Notes under the pieces: generated by a model
Databases searched by the model: none
Told to the model about the DNA's origin: nothing
Seen by the model: the letters and a program-made list of their open reading frames with translations, nothing else
NCBI GenBank assembly: GCA_022819745.1
Contig: JAJEGS010000056.1
Location: 65,715 to 129,714, forward strand
Source of the DNA: Candidatus Latescibacterota bacterium
GTDB taxonomy: Bacteria; Latescibacterota; UBA2968; UBA8231
Direction: 5' to 3'
DNA length: 64,000 nucleotides
Shown here: one piece after another, positions 53,516 through 62,340 of the stretch
Numbering within the stretch: the first letter of the stretch is position 1
How the letters are laid out: the number at the start of each line of letters is the position of its first letter
Program-made: the position numbers and the translations under genes

Positions 53516-53554
53516 GAGCAGCAGGTTGGGAGTGGCGTGGAGGGGTGTGCTGGC

Positions 53555-53583
53555 AACGTATCGCCGAGGGAAAACACTGTCAA
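53555..53583 (-). promoter_or_regulatory. Promoter for addB-addA
   Basis: Minus-strand TTGACA (53578-53583), 17-base spacer, TACGTT (53555-53560). The predicted start near 53548 gives a leader of about 33 bases before the inner ATG. Confidence 0.55.
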
Positions 53584-53601
53584 GGTGCGCGACGCTCCGC
53601 G

Positions 53602-53632
53602 TTGACATAGAACTGGGCAGGTCGCTTTTTAT
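53602..53632 (+). promoter_or_regulatory. Possible promoter for the CsgG/FlgT-like lipoprotein gene
   Basis: TTGACA at 53602-53607 and TTTTAT at 53627-53632 with a 19-base spacer. The spacer is long, so the call is tentative. Confidence 0.35.
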
Positions 53633-53673
53633 GCCGCGTGGTAAGACCACACTTTTTCTTGGTGGAATTCGCG

Positions 53674-54684
53674 ATGAAAAAATGGACTATTGCATTCCTT
53701 TTGTGGTGTAGTTGCGCTCCTCTGACCTCTCCTGCGGGAGGCCCGGATGAATGGCAGAAATCCGAGCCGCCTCCGCCTCCGCCGAGTGCGTTAGAGCAGT
53801 ATTTGGAGATGCGCCAGCGCTATGGCTCTGGCCCGCGGCCCGACTTTGTGGCCGTGGTGCCGTTTGTCGATGAGTCGGGGTTTCGCGAGGGCGTGTGGAA
53901 CGTCGAATACGAGCTGGCCAACATGCTCAGCGCCGAGTTGGTGGTCGTGCGCAATTGGAAGGTCGTCCCTTTTGACGCGGTGGCCGAGTTGGCTATGGAA
54001 TGGGGGTTTGCCAGCCACGAGCAGGCCCTCGTGATTGGCCGCGAGTTGGGGGCTGATTTCGTCATCGTGGGCCTGTTGCAAGACTACGATATGCGCCGTC
54101 TGTCGGTGGGGGATCCCTTGGTGGGAGGGTACAAATCCTATTCGGCCGTGGCGCAGATGAGCGTCGAGATCGCACAGGTTGACGACGGCGGCGCGATCGG
54201 TAAGGCTGAGACCCTGCGCAATCTCACCGACCGCGATGTGGGGCTCGACCTGTTGGGCAAGCCGCGCGAGCAGGACTTGCAATTTGCCAGCTTGAAGGAA
54301 GTAGAGTTCGGCTCGGAGGAGTTCCGCCAGACTCTGTTGGGTCAGGCGACGGTCGAGGCCATAGGCGAGTTGGTGCACAAAATTGTTGCTGCTTTTGAGC
54401 CGGAAGGTTTGGTGTTCAAGGGCGACGCGCCCGAGGTCATCGCCGTGTACAGCGAGGACATTTACGCCAATATCGGCAGCGCGCACGGCATACGGCCGCG
54501 GTTGCGCTTTTTCGTCTATCCCGGCCACGAGCGGATCAAGGCCGAGGGACTGGACCCCGCAGAGTCTGTCGCCCTCGTCGAGGTCGCCGAGATCATCAGT
54601 ACCCGGCTCGCCAGCTTGCGAGTGATCCGCACAACCGGGGAGATCAAGGCGGGCGACCGGCTCAAATTAGCCGAAGGAGAATAG
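53674..54684 (+). CDS. Lipoprotein with CsgG/LpoB-like and FlgT-like domains
   Basis: A 336-residue protein from ATG at 53674 (GGTGG about 8 bases upstream). The leader TIAFLLWCSCAPLTS suggests lipidation at one of two nearby cysteines. Residues 40-230 resemble the CsgG/LpoB-type anticodon-like fold: DFVAVVPFVDESGFREGVWN, ELANMLSAELVV, GRELGADFVIVGLLQDYDMR. Residues 250-336 resemble a FlgT C-terminal barrel (VYSEDIYANIGSAHGIRPRL). Relatives assemble envelope complexes. It precedes an alcohol dehydrogenase gene by 2 bases, an odd pairing that may only reflect tight packing. Confidence 0.66.
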   Translation: MKKWTIAFLLWCSCAPLTSPAGGPDEWQKSEPPPPPPSALEQYLEMRQRYGSGPRPDFVAVVPFVDESGFREGVWNVEYELANMLSAELVVVRNWKVVPFDAVAELAMEWGFASHEQALVIGRELGADFVIVGLLQDYDMRRLSVGDPLVGGYKSYSAVAQMSVEIAQVDDGGAIGKAETLRNLTDRDVGLDLLGKPREQDLQFASLKEVEFGSEEFRQTLLGQATVEAIGELVHKIVAAFEPEGLVFKGDAPEVIAVYSEDIYANIGSAHGIRPRLRFFVYPGHERIKAEGLDPAESVALVEVAEIISTRLASLRVIRTTGEIKAGDRLKLAEGE

Positions 54685-54686
54685 CG

Positions 54687-55721
54687 ATGCAGGGAGTGAT
54701 CAAATACCAGCGGGGCGACGGATTTGTCGAACTGCGCGACTTAGCGGACGCGCCGCCCGGTCCCAATCAGGTGAAGGTCGAGGTGCAGGCCACGGGGATT
54801 TGCGGATCGGATCTACACGTGTACCGCGATACCATCAACTACAACATCCAGACTCCGGTCGTCATGGGGCACGAGTTTAGTGGCGTGGTAGTGGAAAAGG
54901 GCGCGGAAGTCGGCGACCACGTCGAGGTTGGCGACCGCGTGACGGGCGAGCCGAGTGTGTACATCTGCGGCGACTGCGACTACTGCTTGAGCGAGCACTA
55001 CAACCTCTGTCCCGAGCGCAAGGTCATGGGTTACTGGCACCACGGCTGCTTTGCGCCCTACTGCAACGCGACTTTTGTCCACAAGCTGCCCAAGGGCGTG
55101 GGGTTTGAAGCTGGTGCCCTGACCGAGTTGTTGGCCTGTTGCGTGCATTCGGTTATTGAGCAGGCGGGCGTGACTGCCGGGGACTTTGTCGCCATTACCG
55201 GGCCTGGACCGGTGGGGTTATTCTCGGCGCTGGTGGCGCTGGCCGAGGGGGGGACGGTGATTCTCTGCGGTACGGAGCGGGATACTGAGCGACTGCAATT
55301 GGCCGAGGAATTGGGCGTGCAACACACAGTCGATATTACGGCTTGCGATCCGGTGGAGCGGGTGCGCGAGTTGACCGGCGGCTATGGTGCGGATGTAGTG
55401 GTCGAGTGCGCAGGGGTGGCACCGGCGATGCGGTTGGCTTTGGAACTTGTGCGCAAGCGGGGGCGCTTTTCCCAGATGGGTCTGCCGGGTGCGCCGGTGG
55501 AGATCGACTTTGAGAAGATCGCCTACAACGAACTCCAAGTCTCCGGCGGCATTGGGCAGCGGCGACCGGCTTGGAAACGGGCGCTGCGGCTGATCGAGCG
55601 GGGCTTTATTCCCAGCGAGAAGCTGATCACCCACCACTTTGTCCTGAGCGAATGGCAGCGGGCTTTTGATATGGCCGAGGGGCAGGAGGGGATCAAGCTG
55701 ATGTTTATGCCGCAGGGGTGA
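54687..55721 (+). CDS. Zinc-dependent medium-chain alcohol dehydrogenase (sorbitol/threonine dehydrogenase-like)
   Basis: A 344-residue MDR enzyme. Catalytic zinc ligands lie in GICGSDLHVYRD and MGHEFSGVVVEKGAEVGDHV. The structural zinc lobe is CGDCDYCLSEHYNLC near residue 93. The NAD fold has ITGPGPVGLFSALVALAEGG. The layout resembles polyol or L-threonine 3-dehydrogenases. The sequence does not settle the substrate; a sugar or polyol is likely given the family. The GTG of the Res gene overlaps its TGA stop, if that start is used. Confidence 0.88.
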   Translation: MQGVIKYQRGDGFVELRDLADAPPGPNQVKVEVQATGICGSDLHVYRDTINYNIQTPVVMGHEFSGVVVEKGAEVGDHVEVGDRVTGEPSVYICGDCDYCLSEHYNLCPERKVMGYWHHGCFAPYCNATFVHKLPKGVGFEAGALTELLACCVHSVIEQAGVTAGDFVAITGPGPVGLFSALVALAEGGTVILCGTERDTERLQLAEELGVQHTVDITACDPVERVRELTGGYGADVVVECAGVAPAMRLALELVRKRGRFSQMGLPGAPVEIDFEKIAYNELQVSGGIGQRRPAWKRALRLIERGFIPSEKLITHHFVLSEWQRAFDMAEGQEGIKLMFMPQG

Positions 55722-58700
55722 GTCGAAGATACAGAAAGTGCATCGTTTTGACTGATCTATTCTTTGAACAGCCTGTCCTCAACTCGCCTTACGAGCGCCC
55801 GAACCGACATTGGGAGCTGGACGAGACGGGGCAGCCGACGCAGCAAGTCGTTGAAAGCCGCAGATCGGCCGAGTTCGTCACGCCGATTCCGCAGCCGAAG
55901 CGGCGCAAGGGAGCTGCGCAACAAGCCGCGCTGGTGTTCGACGAGGCGGCGCAGAAGCTCGAAGCCGCTGGCCAGCAATACGACCTGACGGCCATCATCA
56001 ACGGGGTTCGCCAGCAGGTTGACCGCTGGCGCGAACTGCCGAACCCGAGCCAATGGCAGGTGACCCCGGAGACGGCGCGCCTGCTCCAGCACTGGCGGCA
56101 CCATCGCTTCAGTGGCATTCGGCCCTTCTTCTGCCAAGTCGAAGCGGTGGAGACCGCTATCTGGCTCAGCGAAGTTGCGCCTAACACGCGATCCGGTAGG
56201 GACTTCCTCGACCATCTGGAGGCCGCCAACAACAACGCCAATCCAGAACTGCCGCTGCCGCGATTGGCGCTCAAGTTGGCGACCGGCACTGGCAAGACCA
56301 CGGTCATGGCGATGTTGATCGCTTGGCAGACCGTCAATGCGGTGCGTCGGCCCCAAAGCCGCCGCTTCACGCGCGGTTTTTTGGTGGTCACGCCCGGCAT
56401 CACTATCAAGGACCGCCTGCGCGTACTGCAACCGAACGATCCCGACAGTTACTATCAGAGCCGCGAGCTGGTTCCGAACGACATGCTGCCCGACTTGGAA
56501 AAGGCCAAGATTGTCATCACTAACTACCACGCCTTCAAGCTGCGCGAACGCATGGAGCTTTCCAAAGGTGGGCGTTCGTTGCTTCAGGGACGGGGCGAGA
56601 TGCTGACGACTCTGGAGACCGAGGGGCAAATGCTGCAGCGGGTGATGCCCGAACTCATGGGTATGAAGAACGTCTTGATCCTCAACGACGAGGCGCACCA
56701 CTGCTATCGAGAAAAGCCGGGCGAGGGGGAGGAAGACGAGTTCAAGGGAGATGACAGAAGGGAAGCGGAAAAGAACACGGAGGCGGCGCGGCTGTGGATT
56801 TCGGGGTTGGAAATTGTCGGTAGGAAATTGGGCATCAACCGGGTGATGGATCTGTCGGCGACGCCTTTCTTTTTGCGCGGATCGGGCTACGCCGAAGGCA
56901 CGTTATTCCCTTGGACAATGTGCGATTTCTCGCTCATGGACGCCATTGAATGCGGCATTGTCAAACTGCCTCGCGTGCCGGTGGCTGACAATATTCCCGG
57001 CGGCGAAATGCCCAAGTTCCGCAATCTCTGGGAACACATCCGCAGCGACATGCCGAAGAAGGGGCGGGGCAAGGCTAAGGCCCTTGATCCCCTCAGTCTG
57101 CCTATACAGCTACAGACCGCGCTGGACGCCCTGTACGGACATTATCAGAAAACTTTTGAGTTGATGCAGAAGGCGAATATTGACGTTCCGCCGTGCTTCA
57201 TCGTGGTCTGCAATAATACCTCGACCTCCAAGCTGGTGTACGACTATATCTCTGGTTTCTATCGCGAGAACGAGGATGGCTCAAAGAAACTTGAGAACGG
57301 CCGCTTGGAACTGTTTCGCAATTTTGACGAACAGGGCAATCAGTACCCACGGCCTCGCACGCTGTTAATCGACAGCGAGCAATTGGAGTCTGGCGACGCG
57401 CTTGACAGGAACTTCCGCAATATGGCTGCCGACGAGATTGACCGCTTTCGGCGGGAGATTATCGAGCGCACTGGAGATCGCCGCCAAGCTGAGAACATCA
57501 GCGACCAAGAGCTGCTCCGCGAGGTTATGAATACTGTCGGCAAGCCGGGGCGGTTGGGGGATTCGATTCGCTGTGTGGTGTCGGTGTCGATGCTTACGGA
57601 AGGGTGGGATGCGAATACTGTTAGCCATGTGCTGGGCGTGCGCGCCTTTGGGACGCAGTTGCTTTGCGAGCAGGTCATTGGTCGAGCGTTGCGGCGGCAG
57701 TCTTACGAACTCAACGAAGACGATTTGTTTGATGTGGAGTACGCGGATGTCTTGGGCATTCCGTTTGATTTTACGGCTAAGCCCGTTGTGGCTCCGCCGA
57801 AGCAGCCGCGAGAGACTGTTCATGTGCGAGCCGTGCGGCCCGAACGCGATGCGCTGGAGATTTGTTTTCCTCGGGTGGCTGGGTATCGGGTGGAATTGCC
57901 GGAAGAGCGGCTCAAGGCCGAGTTCAACGAAGACTCGGTGTTGGAGCTGACGCCCGCTCTGATTGGTCCGTCGATTACGAGGAATCAGGGGATTATCGGC
58001 GAGGGGGTTAATCTCAATCTGGTTCACACCAACGACCTGCGGACCTCGACCCTTCTGTTTCACCTGAATCAGCGGTTGCTCTACACCAAGTTCCGCGATC
58101 CAGGCGAAGAGCCCAAGCTCTATCTCTTCGGGCAACTCAAGCGCATCGCCAGACAGTGGCTCGATGGCTATCTCGACTGCAAGGGCGACACGTATCCCGC
58201 CCAACTCATGTACCAGGAACTGGCCGACATGGCCTGCGAGCGCATCTTTGCCGCTATCACGCGCGAAGGAATCGACCGTCGCCCGGTCAAAGCGGTACTC
58301 GATCCGTACAATCCCGTTGGCTCGACAGCCCATGTGAATTTCAACACGACCAAGGCTAGCCGCTGGCAGGCTGACCCCCGCCGTTGCCATATCAATTGGA
58401 TCGTCCTCGACAGTAGCTGGGAAGAACAGTTTTGCCGCGTTGCTGAATCCCATCCGCACGTCAAAGCCTACGTCAAGAACCACAATCTCGGCTTGGAGGT
58501 TCCCTATCGTCATAGGTCGGAAATGCGGACGTACCTTCCGGACTTTATCGTTCTCGTTGATGATGGCCGTGGCGACGATGATCTTCTGAATTTGATTGTT
58601 GAGATCAAAGGAGAGCGAAGGGAAGATGCCAAGGCCAAGAAGACGACTATGGACACCTATTGGGTACCTGGTGTGAATAATCACGGAGATTACGGGCGCT

Positions 58701-58783
58701 GGGCTTTTGCCGAGTTCACCGATGTGTACGGGATGGACGCTGAGTTCGCGCAGTTGGTTGAGGGGTTTCGGGCAACGGGGTAG
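55718..58783 (+). CDS. Type III restriction enzyme Res subunit
   Basis: Up to 1021 residues; the GTG at 55718 overlaps the previous stop, while TTG at 55748 begins the conserved TDLFFEQPVLNSPYERPNRH and may be the true start. Helicase motifs: Walker A ATGTGKTTVMAML near residue 188, DEAH-like VLILNDEAHHCY near 324, motif VI LLCEQVIGRALRRQSYE near 650. The C-terminal nuclease near 940 has PDFIVLVDD and LIVEIKGE. Type III Res cleaves DNA only in complex with Mod; here mod is broken, so the enzyme is probably an inactive leftover unless another Mod exists elsewhere. Confidence 0.88.
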   Translation: MSRRYRKCIVLTDLFFEQPVLNSPYERPNRHWELDETGQPTQQVVESRRSAEFVTPIPQPKRRKGAAQQAALVFDEAAQKLEAAGQQYDLTAIINGVRQQVDRWRELPNPSQWQVTPETARLLQHWRHHRFSGIRPFFCQVEAVETAIWLSEVAPNTRSGRDFLDHLEAANNNANPELPLPRLALKLATGTGKTTVMAMLIAWQTVNAVRRPQSRRFTRGFLVVTPGITIKDRLRVLQPNDPDSYYQSRELVPNDMLPDLEKAKIVITNYHAFKLRERMELSKGGRSLLQGRGEMLTTLETEGQMLQRVMPELMGMKNVLILNDEAHHCYREKPGEGEEDEFKGDDRREAEKNTEAARLWISGLEIVGRKLGINRVMDLSATPFFLRGSGYAEGTLFPWTMCDFSLMDAIECGIVKLPRVPVADNIPGGEMPKFRNLWEHIRSDMPKKGRGKAKALDPLSLPIQLQTALDALYGHYQKTFELMQKANIDVPPCFIVVCNNTSTSKLVYDYISGFYRENEDGSKKLENGRLELFRNFDEQGNQYPRPRTLLIDSEQLESGDALDRNFRNMAADEIDRFRREIIERTGDRRQAENISDQELLREVMNTVGKPGRLGDSIRCVVSVSMLTEGWDANTVSHVLGVRAFGTQLLCEQVIGRALRRQSYELNEDDLFDVEYADVLGIPFDFTAKPVVAPPKQPRETVHVRAVRPERDALEICFPRVAGYRVELPEERLKAEFNEDSVLELTPALIGPSITRNQGIIGEGVNLNLVHTNDLRTSTLLFHLNQRLLYTKFRDPGEEPKLYLFGQLKRIARQWLDGYLDCKGDTYPAQLMYQELADMACERIFAAITREGIDRRPVKAVLDPYNPVGSTAHVNFNTTKASRWQADPRRCHINWIVLDSSWEEQFCRVAESHPHVKAYVKNHNLGLEVPYRHRSEMRTYLPDFIVLVDDGRGDDDLLNLIVEIKGERREDAKAKKTTMDTYWVPGVNNHGDYGRWAFAEFTDVYGMDAEFAQLVEGFRATG

Positions 58784-58829
58784 GGATTGAACATTATATT
58801 GAGTAATGTGTATATATCGGAGAGATCTA

Positions 58830-59120
58830 ATGAACAGAGACGAAGCCCTCAAGCTGCTCCGAGAGCACAAGGCAACCCTTGTGCAGCGTTTCGGCGTCGT
58901 GGATCTCGCCTTATTCGGGTCAATCGTCCGCGATCAAGCCACGGACGACAGCGACGTGGACATTCTAGTGAAGTTCGACTCGCCGGCGACGTCAAAGCGA
59001 TATTTTGGCGTTCAGTTCTATATTGAAGATCTGCTGGGGCGTCCGGTTGATCTGGTAACGGACAAAGCGCTGCGGGCGGAGATGCGTCCATATATAGAAC
59101 GGGAGATGGTCAATGTCTGA
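58830..59120 (+). CDS. MNT-type nucleotidyltransferase (orphan MntA-like antitoxin)
   Basis: A 96-residue protein from ATG at 58830 (GGAGAG upstream). It has the minimal nucleotidyltransferase motif LALFGSIVRDQATDDSDVDI, i.e. GSxxR and DxD. In HEPN/MNT pairs this protein AMPylates and silences a HEPN ribonuclease. Normally a HEPN gene overlaps its end; here the following ATG opens only a 15-codon frame before a stop, so the toxin gene is lost. It follows the Res gene by 46 bases. Confidence 0.8.
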   Translation: MNRDEALKLLREHKATLVQRFGVVDLALFGSIVRDQATDDSDVDILVKFDSPATSKRYFGVQFYIEDLLGRPVDLVTDKALRAEMRPYIEREMVNV

Positions 59121-59143
59121 TATTCACCAAGGAGAGAAGACCT

Positions 59144-59404
59144 ATGAAGACGACCATTGACATCCACGACGAATTGCTGGTTCGGGCGAAGCAGTACGCG
59201 AGAAACACCGGGCGCTCGTTGCGCGCTGTAGTGGAAGAGGGCCTGCGCCAAGTGCTTCCCGCGCCTCTTTCCAGCAGCCGCTATCGTCTGCCCGACCTGA
59301 GCGAGGGCCAGATTGGCGCGGCTGATCCATTGGCAGGGTACTCATGGCAGGAGTTGCGCGGGATGATCTACGGAGAACCGGAGTCATCAGTAGGCAGTGA
59401 TTAA
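59144..59404 (+). CDS. VapB-like antitoxin (orphan)
   Basis: An 86-residue protein. The N-terminal ribbon-helix-helix (KTTIDIHDELLVRAKQYARN, then TGRSLRAVVEEGLRQVL) is typical of VapB/DUF2191 antitoxins. The C-terminal toxin-binding tail is present (YSWQELRGMIYGEPE). Normally a PIN-domain VapC gene overlaps the end; here the next gene is the damaged mod. The PIN gene at 61340 carries its own different partner, so this antitoxin is probably an orphan. Confidence 0.78.
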   Translation: MKTTIDIHDELLVRAKQYARNTGRSLRAVVEEGLRQVLPAPLSSSRYRLPDLSEGQIGAADPLAGYSWQELRGMIYGEPESSVGSD

Positions 59405-60545
59405 ACCGTCTTAGGAATGTAAAACAATGCCTAGATCAAAACGCACTACCAAGACTGTTGAAACCCTGCGGCACCAGGATGCATCGCGGAAGAATATTCC
59501 CACGGCTGAGTATCAGGCGGTGATGGCCGACGACGACCGGAATCCGATTAGGGTCGCGTATGAGCGGCGCAATCGGGATCTCGATCCGCAGCTTGTTTGG
59601 CGGGGGAAGGATGAGCAGAACTGGTCGGATTTGGTGGTGCAAGCGCCGCCGCTGTTCATTCAGGAGAAGGTGCAGCCGAAGGTGTTGATTGACGATTTGC
59701 GGCAGCGGAGCAAGGAGACAGGGGACGGCGAAGCTAACTTGCAGACGGATTTGTTCGCGGATTTCAATGGGCTGCCGAGTGCGGACGCGCAGACGGAGTT
59801 TTACCAGCACGACGCCAACTGGTCGAATCGGATGATCTTAGGCGATAGCTTGCAGGTGATGGCGTCGCTGGCCGAGCGGGAGGGGCTGCGCGGCAAAGTG
59901 CAGTGCATCTACATCGACCCGCCCTACGGCATCAAGTTCAACTCCAACTTCCAGTGGTCAACGACCAGCCGCAAGCCCTACGAAGACAACAAGAAAGTCC
60001 GCGTCGCCGGCCCGTTTACCGTAGAAAGCCTGTCGCCGCACCGCCTGTTAGGCGTCGATGAAAACGACGAACTCATCGACAACGTCGCCGAAGCCAAGTT
60101 AGGGTACGGCGAAAAGCAGGACTTCGCCGAGATGATCCTCGACAATCTCAAAACCTCCGGCGTCCAACAGGCGCACAAAGACGACCGCATCTCGTTTTCC
60201 GGGATCAGACCCTGGCCCGGCTACCACGTCTGCGCCGAAGGAACCTACGTCGAAGGCACCAGCGACTCGGGCGCTGAGAAACGCGCTGGCATCTTCGTCG
60301 GCCCAGAATTCGGCACCGTCTCCCGCCCCGACCTCGTATCAGCGGTGCGCGAAGCCGCGGACGCCGACTTCGACGTGCTGGTCGCCTGCGCCTTCAACTA
60401 CGACGCCCACGCCTCGGAGTTCAACAAACTCGGCCGCGTCCCCGTCCTCAAGGCCCGCATGAACGCCGATCTCCACATGGCCGACGATCTCAAAAACACC
60501 GGCAAAGGCAATCTCTTCGTCATCTTCGGCGAACCGGACATTACA

Positions 60546-60990
60546 GTGGTCAGTGGCTAGTGACCAGAAGTGGAGAAAAATTTGCAAACTATGAACAGGT
60601 TAAAGAGCTATCAGGACTTGGAAGTTTGGAAGAAATCAATCGAGCTGGCAAAGAAGGTCTATCAACTCTCAGCTCGGTTTCCGTCGGAGGAAAAGTTCGG
60701 CATGACCAGCCAAGTCCGCCGGGCCGCGACGTCGGTGGCGGCGAATATCGCGGAGGGAGCAGAACGTCACGGGACCGGGGAGTTTCTTCAGTTTCTGGGG
60801 ATGGCGAGCGGCTCGCTGGCGGAAACCGAAACTTTCCTGATTCTGGCGCAGGAGTTGGGGATGGTAACGCCCGAGCAGACCAAACCCCTGCTTTTGGAGG
60901 CGAAAACCGTTGGACGGATGCTCAACGGACTCAAACGCTCACTGCGATCCAGAAGCTGACTCACGCGGACTTCCCATTAGCACTGACCAC
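60546..60990. mobile_element. Insertion carrying a four-helix-bundle gene, bounded by short inverted repeats
   Basis: GTGGTCAGTG at 60546-60555 and its reverse complement CACTGACCAC at 60981-60990 bracket the gene. Each end also has an internal GGTCA/TGACC dyad. The segment splits the mod reading frame. Its mobility mechanism is unknown; it encodes no transposase. Confidence 0.55.
60591..60959 (+). CDS. Four-helix-bundle protein (23S rRNA intervening-sequence family)
   Basis: A 122-residue protein from ATG at 60591; a GTG at 60570 would add seven residues. It has the family start NRLKSYQDLEVWKKSIELAK followed by FGMTSQVRRAATSVAANIAE, EGAERHGTGEFLQFLGMASG and SLAETETFLILAQELGM. These proteins were first seen inside intervening sequences of 23S rRNA genes and are also found as inserts in protein genes; the biochemical role is not firmly known. 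Here it interrupts mod. Confidence 0.88.
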   Translation: MNRLKSYQDLEVWKKSIELAKKVYQLSARFPSEEKFGMTSQVRRAATSVAANIAEGAERHGTGEFLQFLGMASGSLAETETFLILAQELGMVTPEQTKPLLLEAKTVGRMLNGLKRSLRSRS

Positions 60991-61339
60991 CGGCCACTGG
61001 TCACAGGTAACTGTTCACGGCGTCGATGTATTCCACCCCAACACCGGCGAAATCCGCAGCGACAGCGCCGACAGCATCGCCTGCTGGTTCGTCGATACCG
61101 ACTACAACGAGGAAAGCTTCTTCGTCCGCCACGCCTACTTCCTCGGTGCCAACGACCCGTACAAATCGCTGCGCACGACGCTCAAAGCCGAGGTCAACCA
61201 AGAAGCCTGGGAAACCCTCCACAGCGACACCTCCCGGCCTTTCGACAAGCCGACGTCTGGCCGGATTGCGGTGAAGGTGATCAATCATTTGGGGGACGAG
61301 GTGATGAAGGTGTTTCGGGTGTGAGAGATCAGAAAACTG

Positions 61340-61828
61340 ATGAAACCACGTGTATATATCGAAACCACGGTCATCAGCTATCTGACTGCTCGCCCGGCGC
61401 GTGACGTAGTTATTGCTGGACATCAGCAGAGTACCCGCGACTGGTGGGCTACCGCAGCGGAAAGATTCGAGCTGGTCATCTCCGAGTTGGTCCGCGAAGA
61501 GGCTGGTGCGGGCGATCCTGATGCAGTCCGCGCCCGGCTCACCCTGCTCGCTTCACTTGCACTACTCGACGCTACCACAGAAGCTCAGGAATTAGCCGAA
61601 AAACTGGTCAGTGCTAGCGCCGTGCCCGAGGCCGCAACGCGAGATGCCGCGCATATCGCTATCGCAGCAGCCAACGGTATCGAGTACCTTGTTACTTGGA
61701 ACTTCCGTCACATCGCCAACGCGGTGACAAGGCCGCAGATCGAGTCTGTCTGTCGGCAGGCTGGTTTCGAGTCTCCCGTAATCTGCACCCCTGAAGAATT
61801 GATGGAGAACATAGACGATGAAAAATGA
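61340..61828 (+). CDS. PIN-domain toxin (VapC-like)
   Basis: A 162-residue protein. It begins VYIETTVISYLTARP (acidic Glu in the PIN first-strand position, as in the ETTxxSYL group), has ELVISELVREEAGAGDPD, and ends with ATRDAAHIAIAAANGIEYLV and TWNFRHIANA, the second acidic site. Such PIN proteins are RNA-cleaving toxins. It overlaps the next gene by 11 bases, the expected coupling with its partner. All PIN acidic positions look present, so this pair may still work. Confidence 0.8.
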   Translation: MKPRVYIETTVISYLTARPARDVVIAGHQQSTRDWWATAAERFELVISELVREEAGAGDPDAVRARLTLLASLALLDATTEAQELAEKLVSASAVPEAATRDAAHIAIAAANGIEYLVTWNFRHIANAVTRPQIESVCRQAGFESPVICTPEELMENIDDEK

Positions 61829-62021
61829 CCCTATCGTAGCTGAAGTTCGTTCAATACGAGACGAACTTGCCGCTCAGTGCGGCTACGACATTAAGGAGAT
61901 TTTCCGAAAACTCCGAGAACAACAGGCTAAGTCGGGCCTGAAGTACGTGCGCTACCCGGCCCGTCGGATAGCTCCAGCGGAAGACGTACGAGCGCCCAAC
62001 GCGGATAGAAAAACCGGATGA
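61818..62021 (+). CDS. Small partner (putative antitoxin) of the PIN toxin
   Basis: A 67-residue protein overlapping the PIN gene by 11 bases. It is helical (DPIVAEVRSIRDELAAQCGY, then DIKEIFRKLREQQ) and this type commonly lies just downstream of ETT-type PIN genes. The antitoxin role is inferred from position. The last 20 residues (RYPARRIAPAEDVRAPNADR) are basic and look disordered. Confidence 0.66.
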   Translation: MKNDPIVAEVRSIRDELAAQCGYDIKEIFRKLREQQAKSGLKYVRYPARRIAPAEDVRAPNADRKTG

Positions 62022-62043
62022 AGCATCAGAGAAAGCTGGGAAA

Positions 62044-62340
62044 ATGAAAAACATAACGCTGAGTGCCGACGAGCATCTGATCGAAGCTGCGTACCAACGC
62101 GCCGCGGAAGAGCACACTACGCTGAACGAGCAGTTTCAGCTATGGCTCAAGCACTATGTTCAGCACGAGCAGCAGGCGGGACCGTCAGAAGCGCAAGGAA
62201 CACTGGCGGACTTTCTCCAAGGGCATATCGGTATCCTGCACAGTAGTGAATACATGCCCGGCGGTGCTCGTATGTCGGTAGATAGCGGCAAAAAGTTTGC
62301 GGCGGGACTGCTCAAAAAACGCCAGCAGGAGGAACGATGA
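62044..62340 (+). CDS. Antitoxin-like protein, possibly chimeric
   Basis: A 98-residue protein. Residues 1-45 (KNITLSADEHLIEAAYQRAA) are a ribbon-helix-helix antitoxin N terminus. Residues 52-98 (LADFLQGHIGILHSSEYMPG, GGARMSVDSGKKFAAGLL) resemble the C-terminal tail of a different antitoxin type. No toxin follows; the next small gene overlaps it by ATGA. A fusion of two antitoxin fragments by recombination is plausible but unproved. Confidence 0.6.
   Translation: MKNITLSADEHLIEAAYQRAAEEHTTLNEQFQLWLKHYVQHEQQAGPSEAQGTLADFLQGHIGILHSSEYMPGGARMSVDSGKKFAAGLLKKRQQEER

Larger units (their letters stand above)
59427..61324 (+). pseudogene. Type III restriction Mod (adenine methyltransferase), broken
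   Basis: The 5' part (59427-60542) encodes the target half of a beta-class methyltransferase with motif IV as YIDPPYGIKFNSNF near residue 165. After FQWSTTSR the sequence jumps to KPYEDNKKVRVAGPFTVESL, which in full-length relatives lies about 350 residues further on. The lost part normally holds the SAM-binding motif (PTCGSGTT type). The jump keeps the frame. At about 60543 the gene is interrupted by a four-helix-bundle gene, and the C-terminal remnant (VHGVDVFHPNTGE to HLGDEVMKVFRV) resumes at 61007 in another frame. Deletion size is from memory of the family. The protein cannot methylate DNA. Confidence 0.8.

Noticed and set aside
58787..58816. TTGAAC, 18-base spacer, TATATA upstream of the MNT gene
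   Set aside because: The predicted start near 58823 would cut off the GGAGAG ribosome site, so it probably is not the working promoter.
57365..58870. A 501-codon open frame on the minus strand across the Res gene
   Set aside because: Shadow of the Res reading frame; the product shows no domain, and Res motifs on the other strand are unambiguous.
60560..61324. A 254-codon frame running through the four-helix-bundle insert into the mod remnant
   Set aside because: The first two thirds are out of frame with the four-helix-bundle protein and only the last third is real mod sequence, so it is not a gene.
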